Of a DNA stretch of 38,793 bases, positions 38,693 through 38,793 are shown piece by piece; the stretch's first letter is position 1; each line of letters opens with the position of its first letter. Source of the DNA: an uncultured Eubacteriales bacterium. GTDB taxonomy: Bacteria; Bacillota; Clostridia; Oscillospirales; CAG-272. The notes under the pieces were generated by a model. That model was given only the letters and a program-made list of their open reading frames with translations. It was not told the origin of the DNA and did not search any database. The translations under genes were made by a program, and so were the position numbers. The stretch covers positions 1 through 38,793 of the forward strand of contig CAKSPL010000002.1 in assembly GCA_934481325.1 (NCBI GenBank). Direction: 5' to 3'.

Positions 38693-38793
38693 ACGCAAGG
38701 AGGTGCCTTCCCTGCAAGGCACCCCCTTGACCCCCTTCAAAACCTTTCAAACAAGGAAAAGGCTACCCCCGGGGCACCTGCGCCACCTGCGCC
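38693..38793 (-). repeat. Structured intergenic repeat element, copy E (truncated by window end)
   Basis: Minus strand: the right module TTTGAAAGGTTTTGAAGG and the hairpin GGTGCCTT/AAGGCACC (38702-38723) match copies A and C. The visible core edge is a short tandem GGCGCAGGTG. A run of nine G precedes the element (38682-38690). Confidence 0.75.

Overview
The window looks like a chromosome segment of an anaerobic, GC-rich, single-membrane Clostridia-type bacterium, probably an uncultured gut member of the Oscillospirales/Christensenellales kind. The evidence is RNase J and Mini-RNase III, the two-gene SmsC/SmsB iron-sulfur assembly system, lipoprotein signal peptides, strong Shine-Dalgarno sites, and many 4Fe-4S proteins with no sign of aerobic respiration. 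The taxon is inference. No phage, transposase or CRISPR was found.

Layout. Positions 1-5400 hold housekeeping genes: a truncated metallophosphoesterase, a DUF445 membrane protein, mutY, and smsB/smsC. Positions 5485-17063 form one long operon, fumC-hdrB-hdrC-hdrA-flxD-flxC-flxB-flxA-frdB-like-frdA-like-AspT-family transporter. It has a good promoter, a Rex-like site just upstream and a terminator at the end. Positions 17418-18980 hold a divergent pair, a 4Fe-4S protein and a Crp/Fnr regulator, around one perfect palindrome. Positions 19415-23117 (minus strand) carry tRNA-Glu(CTC) and an operon for an SGNH hydrolase, a dihydrouridine synthase, a lipoprotein and glutamate racemase. Positions 23426-28134 carry an LRR lipoprotein, an SDR, and a NUDIX-MFS-GDPD operon. 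Positions 28268-34933 (plus strand) carry a small membrane protein, RNase J, two PpiC-like paralogues and a zinc-ribbon protein. Positions 35371-38655 carry gpsA, divergent from deoR-rbsK-mrnC.

The central system is the fumC-to-transporter operon. Fumarase makes fumarate from malate. The HdrABC and FlxABCD proteins resemble the flavin-based electron-bifurcating NADH dehydrogenase/heterodisulfide-reductase complex. The SdhB-like and FrdA-like proteins form a soluble fumarate reductase with no membrane anchor. The last gene belongs to the family of the corynebacterial succinate exporter SucE. Together they suggest an NADH-driven, possibly ferredoxin-reducing, soluble fumarate reductase with its own product exporter, under control of the NADH sensor Rex. 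The thiol:fumarate reductase subunit TfrB is an SdhB-HdrB fusion in methanogens; here its two halves are separate genes of the same operon.

A second theme is repetitive DNA. At least five copies of a structured intergenic element (A 2075, B 3509, C 17173, D 35132, E 38693) lie mostly at the 3' ends of genes. Their hairpins vary in sequence while keeping base pairing. In addition, four conserved proteins (the 4Fe-4S protein, MurI, RNase J, a PpiC-like lipoprotein) carry in-frame low-complexity expansions made of short tandem DNA repeats, and two intergenic minisatellites (60-bp and 30-bp units) are present. This suggests an unusually active repeat-generating process in this genome.
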